A DNA stretch of 64,000 nucleotides from an uncultured Dehalococcoidia bacterium (lineage in GTDB: Bacteria; Chloroflexota; Dehalococcoidia; Lucifugimonadales; UBA3495). Numbering within the stretch: position 1 is the stretch's first letter; every line of letters starts with the position of its first letter. The position numbers and the translations under genes are program-made. The stretch lies in NCBI GenBank assembly GCA_958296225.1, contig OY282456.1, forward strand, positions 2,790,001 through 2,854,000. Reading direction: 5' to 3'. Of the stretch, positions 60,300 to 64,000 are shown piece by piece. The notes beneath the pieces are model-generated. The model ran no database searches. It was not told the origin of the DNA and saw only the letters and a list, made by a program, of their open reading frames with translations.

Positions 60300-61148
60300 C
60301 TAGCTCATTTCGGAGCCGCCGGAGACGCTGATGCTGAGGCCGGTCATATAGTCGGATTCGGCGGAGGAGAGGAAGGCGGCCATGCGGGCGATGTCGTCGC
60401 CCTGGGCGATGCGGCCGAGGGGGACGCGCATTGCTCGCTCGCGGACCATCAGGGCGCGGTGTTCTTCGCCGGAGGCGCCTTCGGGGGCGAGGGCGGCGGC
60501 GATGAAATCGACCCGCTCGGTGTCCACCAGGCCGGGGCAGATGGCGTTGACGTTGACGCGGTGGGGCGCCATTTCGTGGGCCAGGGACTGGGTGAGGCCG
60601 ATGACGGCGAACTTGCTGGCGCAGTAGGCTCCGTAGCGGGCGATGCCGCGCTTGCCAGCGCCGGAGGAGATGTTGATGATTTTGCCGGGGCCGCCCCGGT
60701 CAATCATATGCCGGCAGACGGCCTGGCTGACCAGGTAGGTGCCGCGGACGTTGACGCGCATCACTTCGTCGAAGGCGTCTGCTTCCAATTCCACGATAAG
60801 CACGCGGTCGCGGCCGGGGCGGGAGCCGGCGTTGTTCACCAGAATGTCAATCCGGCCGAACTCGTTGAGGGTGTCGCTGACCATGCCGGCGACCTGGGCG
60901 CCGTCGGAGACGTCGTAGTACAAGCCGATGCTGCGGCGGCCCAGGGCCTGGATTTCATCAACCACGCTGGGGAGGCCCTGCCAGCCGTCAAGGCGGTCGG
61001 CGGCGCGGATGGCGTCGAGGGATGCCTCGACGTCGGTTACTACTATGTCGGCGCCCTCGGCGGCGAGGCGGGTGGCGATGGCGCGGCCGATGCCGTGGCG
61101 GCCGCCGGCGCCGGTGACGAGGGCTACTTTGCCGTTGAGGTCGTACAT
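60300..61148 (-). CDS. SDR-family oxidoreductase
   Basis: A 282-residue short-chain dehydrogenase. NAD(P)-binding TGAGGRHGIGRA at the N-terminus, NNAG around residue 98, the active-site YGAYCASK (Tyr and Lys), and ICPGLVDTERV are all present; the EGADIVVTDVE acidic residue after strand 2 favours NAD(H). The ATG at 61148 has AGGAG nine bases upstream. The substrate is unknown. Confidence 0.88.
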   Translation of the reverse strand: MYDLNGKVALVTGAGGRHGIGRAIATRLAAEGADIVVTDVEASLDAIRAADRLDGWQGLPSVVDEIQALGRRSIGLYYDVSDGAQVAGMVSDTLNEFGRIDILVNNAGSRPGRDRVLIVELEADAFDEVMRVNVRGTYLVSQAVCRHMIDRGGPGKIINISSGAGKRGIARYGAYCASKFAVIGLTQSLAHEMAPHRVNVNAICPGLVDTERVDFIAAALAPEGASGEEHRALMVRERAMRVPLGRIAQGDDIARMAAFLSSAESDYMTGLSISVSGGSEMS

Positions 61149-61225
61149 TGGGTTGGTCTCCTGTGGCAGTGGCGCAACGGGCCGGGTCAGAGCAGGTCTG
61201 CTGAGCAAGTTTAACAGATTTTGGC

Positions 61226-61369
61226 GGCGTTGCAATTCGGGTGGCCGGAGTCCGTTTTTTACAGGGATGGACAGGATGGACAGGATTTTTCCGATGGGGC
61301 TTTGGTAGGTTCCGGCTGGCGCCGGAATGACGGCAAGGTACGACCACCTACATTCATTGCAACGCTACC
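61226..61369. mobile_element. MITE-like TIR element, second near-complete copy
   Basis: The left end GGCGTTGCAATTCGGGTGG begins at 61226, the interior matches the 38135 element, and the right end contains CCACCTACATTCATTGCAACG, six bases longer than in the other copy. It runs directly into the 12-bp tandem array, which is an amplification of its GCAACGCTACCG tip. Confidence 0.6.
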
Positions 61370-61466
61370 GGCAACGCTACCGGCAACGCTACCGGCAACG
61401 CTACCGGCAACGCTACCGGCAACGCTACCGGCAACGCTACCGGCAACGCTACCGGCAACGCTACCA
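61359..61466 (+). repeat. 12-bp tandem repeat, nine copies
   Basis: Nine consecutive units of GCAACGCTACCG; the last differs at its final base. Because the length is a multiple of three the array is open in several frames but has no coding evidence. Confidence 0.9.
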
Positions 61467-61567
61467 ACGTTTCTTTTCAGGTGGTTTAGCGCAATGCCGG
61501 CTCTCCAACTTGCGCCGGAGAGCCGGCATTGGGGGAATGACGGCGCGGGTGCGGGATGGTTGGCGGG

Positions 61568-64000
61568 TTATTGCGGCAGTGCGTAGGCCGCCGCGAAGGG
61601 GCCGAATCCGGTTACGCCGGCGGCGCAGACGCTGCGGGTGGCGGCGTTGTGTTCCGCGCCGGATACGGGCTGCCAAGAGGCGCCATCGTCTGCGGCAGCA
61701 GTGTAGCGCAGCAGTGTTAGCGGGCGTTCCCCGGCTTCGTCCGCCAGGGCCCGGGCTACGGGCAGGCAGACGGTCAGGCCCGAGGCCGGCGTGTCGTCCG
61801 GGGCGGCGATGCTGACGATGGCTTGCGCGGCGCCGCTCCGGCCCAGGCTGTAGCCCGTGGCCGTGCGCGGCACGCGATAGGCCGACGACACCCGTACCTC
61901 GCCGTCGGCCGCCAAATCGGCCGGCACGGTTGGCGTTACGGTTACGCCCCAGCGCGCGCCCGGCTCCGTGACTACCGTCAGCGCCGGCGGGGTGGTGTCG
62001 CCGGCCTGCCGGCTGTCCCCGGTGTCGGTTACCGACACCAGCACGGAGCCGTAGCCGCGGTTGGGGCCGTAGTGGGCCAGCGTCGCGTTTTCGTCGGTAT
62101 GGTTGGGGTCGCCGGCGATGCTGATTGCCACCGTCTGCCACTGGTTCCAGTTGGCGGCGGTAAAGCGCAGCGCGTCGGGAGTGGGCTGTACGTCCGGGTT
62201 GTCGCTGCGGATTCTGATATTGGAACCGCGGCCGGCGGGCTGGCCGGCCAGGCGCACCCGGTAGGTGGCCTGGTGGCCCTCGGGCAGGGCGATGCGGCGG
62301 GCGTCAAAGCGGATGTTGAGGTTGTAGATGATGGGCGGCGCCTCCGCCGGCGCCTCAGGCTCCGCCGGCTCTGCGGGGAGCACCCGCCCCTGCCGGTAAA
62401 TGTCCTGGCCGCCGTATTTCAGAACCGGGTATTGGAAGGCGGCGCCAAAGTCCCACGGGTCGTCAGTCCCGGTAGTAACGTCGTTGTCGGTATCGGCATT
62501 GTCCACGTCCACGTTCCAGTTGGCGTAGATGCCGGTGTACCTGGTGGGGGATTTCAGTTCGCGGGTGTTTTTGCCCTCGGGGGGGTCGTCGTCGCCGTCG
62601 TCGGGAATGCCGCTGGTGGTGGTATCCCAATAGCTGGCGGTTACGGTGGCGCCGGTCTCGATGCTGCCAATCAGCCCGCCCGTTTCGCCGCCGGTGGCGC
62701 CCGTAACCGTCCCCGTGGCATAGCTGGCGGTCACGTCCGCTTGAAGGGCCGCACCGATTAGCCCGCCGACGCGCGCGCCGCCCCGGTTGGCCGCTACCGC
62801 CCCCGTGGCATAAGCCGCGGTCATTGAACTCCGCGTGCTGGCGGCGCCGGCAAGCACCCCCACCAGGCCGCCGACGGTATCAGCGGACGTTAGGTCAGTG
62901 GCCGCCGGGCTGGTTGAGTTCGCCGTTACCGCGACCGCCGCGTAGCTGGCGGCGATGCTGCTGCTGGTGGTGACATGGCCCGCCAACCCACCGACCTGGC
63001 TGAGAACCGTGCCGCCGGCCGTGGTCGTAATCTCGCCCGTGGCATAGCTGCCCCGCACTGTGCTGCCGGTGATATAGCCGGACAGCCCGCCGGCTCTAAG
63101 ATAAGTAAGCGGGGTGCTGCTGGTGTGACTGGCCGCTATGTTGATGCCGTTCAGTCCCACGCCGGCAATAGTACCGCCCGACACCCTGCCTAACAGCCCC
63201 ACGTCGGCAATGCCGCTGGCGTTGATGTTCAGGTTGGCGATGGTATGGCCGTTGCCGTCAAAGGTAGCGGTGAACGGCGCGGCCCCGGTGCCGATGGGCG
63301 TCCAGTTGGCATAGGGCACGTCGGCCGTGTCATCGCCGTCGGTGTCAAAGTCCAGGTCGTTCAGCAGCTCGTAGCCGGCGCAGGTGGCGGGGCAGCCCAT
63401 GCCGGTCATCAGGCCGGGGAACGCCTCCCCATACGCGAGGGCATTACTAATGTGCGCTGCCCCGTCGCCGTCCGGGTCATACCGGATGCCGTTGAGATTG
63501 TCCAGCGTGGTAATGTCAATCAGGTTGTCGTCGTCCTCGTCGTAGTCCTTGTCCACCGCGTGCGGGTATTTGAGCCGGTGGATGGCGGCGTTATTGAGGC
63601 CGTATTGCAGGGTGGGGTACTGGCTGGCGGAGCCGAAGTACCAAGGGTAGTCGTTGCTGCCGTCTCCGTCAACGTCCACGTTCCAGTTCTCGTAAATGCC
63701 GGTGTAGTCGGTCGGCATTTGCAGTTCGGTGGTGGTCTTGCCCGTCCCGGGGCCGGAGCTGCTGCCGCTGGTTCCGGTATCCCAATAGCTGTTGCTCTGG
63801 CTGGCGCTGTTGTGAAAAAACCCGGCCAGCCCGCCCACGGTGGCGCCCGAGCCGGACGAAACCCGCCCCGTTGCGTAAGACGCCGTTATGACGGAGGCGC
63901 TGCCGTTAGCCCGGCCGACCAGGCCGCCGACGAAAGAAGTGAAGGAGGTGCCGGCAGATACCGCGCCCGTGGCGTAGCTGGCCGTCACTTTGGCGCCGTC
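61568..64000 (-). CDS. GLUG-repeat surface protein, 5' end outside the window
   Basis: At least 810 residues visible, with no start inside the window. The N-terminal visible part has GLUG-type repeats (SYATGxV, GGLVG) in two blocks, each followed by a WNVDVDGDGSNDYPWYFG-like segment. In between is an acidic, calcium-binding-like stretch (DKDYDEDDDNLIDITTLDNLNGIRYDPDGDG). The C-terminal part contains beta-sandwich-like domains (TYRVRLAGQPAGRGSNIRIR). Such proteins are usually exported adhesins or S-layer-associated. No sorting signal is seen at the C-terminus. Confidence 0.75.
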   Translation of the reverse strand, partial: DGAKVTASYATGAVSAGTSFTSFVGGLVGRANGSASVITASYATGRVSSGSGATVGGLAGFFHNSASQSNSYWDTGTSGSSSGPGTGKTTTELQMPTDYTGIYENWNVDVDGDGSNDYPWYFGSASQYPTLQYGLNNAAIHRLKYPHAVDKDYDEDDDNLIDITTLDNLNGIRYDPDGDGAAHISNALAYGEAFPGLMTGMGCPATCAGYELLNDLDFDTDGDDTADVPYANWTPIGTGAAPFTATFDGNGHTIANLNINASGIADVGLLGRVSGGTIAGVGLNGINIAASHTSSTPLTYLRAGGLSGYITGSTVRGSYATGEITTTAGGTVLSQVGGLAGHVTTSSSIAASYAAVAVTANSTSPAATDLTSADTVGGLVGVLAGAASTRSSMTAAYATGAVAANRGGARVGGLIGAALQADVTASYATGTVTGATGGETGGLIGSIETGATVTASYWDTTTSGIPDDGDDDPPEGKNTRELKSPTRYTGIYANWNVDVDNADTDNDVTTGTDDPWDFGAAFQYPVLKYGGQDIYRQGRVLPAEPAEPEAPAEAPPIIYNLNIRFDARRIALPEGHQATYRVRLAGQPAGRGSNIRIRSDNPDVQPTPDALRFTAANWNQWQTVAISIAGDPNHTDENATLAHYGPNRGYGSVLVSVTDTGDSRQAGDTTPPALTVVTEPGARWGVTVTPTVPADLAADGEVRVSSAYRVPRTATGYSLGRSGAAQAIVSIAAPDDTPASGLTVCLPVARALADEAGERPLTLLRYTAAADDGASWQPVSGAEHNAATRSVCAAGVTGFGPFAAAYALPQ

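Larger units (their letters stand above)
61149..61567. other. repeat-rich intergenic region
   Basis: Between the SDR start and the GLUG protein stop. It consists mostly of a TIR element copy, a 12-bp tandem array and an ATTCC-type inverted repeat (around 61498-61540). No gene. Confidence 0.6.

Noticed and set aside
61359..61466. Coding repeat region
   Set aside because: The 12-bp array is open in several frames but has no start, ribosome site or neighbouring coding context; it derives from a repeat-element tip.

Overview
The window reads as a chromosomal segment of a GC-rich, uncultured bacterium. Gene content fits Chloroflexota (Dehalococcoidia/SAR202-like): a UGSC-family selenoprotein, LLM and HpaB-type flavin enzymes, sulfopyruvate-decarboxylase-like ThDP pairs, several Uma2 proteins and plant-style LRR proteins beside housekeeping genes. 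The lineage is an inference; no rRNA or ribosomal protein gene is present to settle it. Most genes have ordinary Shine-Dalgarno starts, with some TTG and GTG starts.

Layout. 1-4.9 kb: housekeeping (ymdB end, PHP phosphoesterase, PlsY-like, recX-recA, a small glutaredoxin). 5.2-11.2 kb: a catabolic-looking run headed by a selenoprotein whose in-frame UGA splits it into two apparent ORFs, followed by two CE7-type esterases (one without its nucleophile), an alpha/beta hydrolase also without its nucleophile, and an HpaB-type monooxygenase. 11.4-14.7 kb: radical SAM, MOSC, HicBA and an HTH/ImmA-like protein. 14.8-21.6 kb: class III aminotransferase, Uma2, a tandem-fused HSL esterase, a VapC locus and an LLM oxidoreductase. 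21.7-23.5 kb: a DUF4276/AAA ATPase pair between direct repeats. 23.6-30.2 kb: duplicated propeller lipoproteins and duplicated P450s. 30.2-34.7 kb: a Uma2 gene and a CAP-domain gene each interrupted by one stop codon, a tRNA-Gln, and duplicated HEPN-like genes. 34.8-44.3 kb: nucleoside transporter, two related LRR loci, a CoxE-like VWA protein and MITE-like repeats. 44.4-49.3 kb: a divergent iron-type ABC transporter, a DtxR-like regulator and a ThDP protein. 49.3-52.6 kb: an AT-richer ClpP-like protease gene beside a two-subunit ThDP decarboxylase. 53.1-56.9 kb: asnS and gatC-gatA. 57.0-60.2 kb: a tightly coupled three-gene cassette (PD-(D/E)XK-like protein, uncharacterised protein, P-loop NTPase). 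60.3-64 kb: an SDR, a 12-bp tandem repeat and a GLUG-repeat surface protein cut by the window edge.

How the parts fit together. tRNA-Gln(UUG) with GatCA suggests Gln-tRNA is made by transamidation, while AsnRS charges Asn directly. The strongest candidates for undescribed biology are the three-gene cassette at 57-60.2 kb, the selenoprotein cluster at 5.2-11.2 kb and the repeat-flanked ATPase/DUF4276 pair. The window also has many young duplications (propeller lipoproteins, P450s, HEPN-like genes, LRR loci), several families of interspersed hairpin or TIR repeats, and a few decaying genes.
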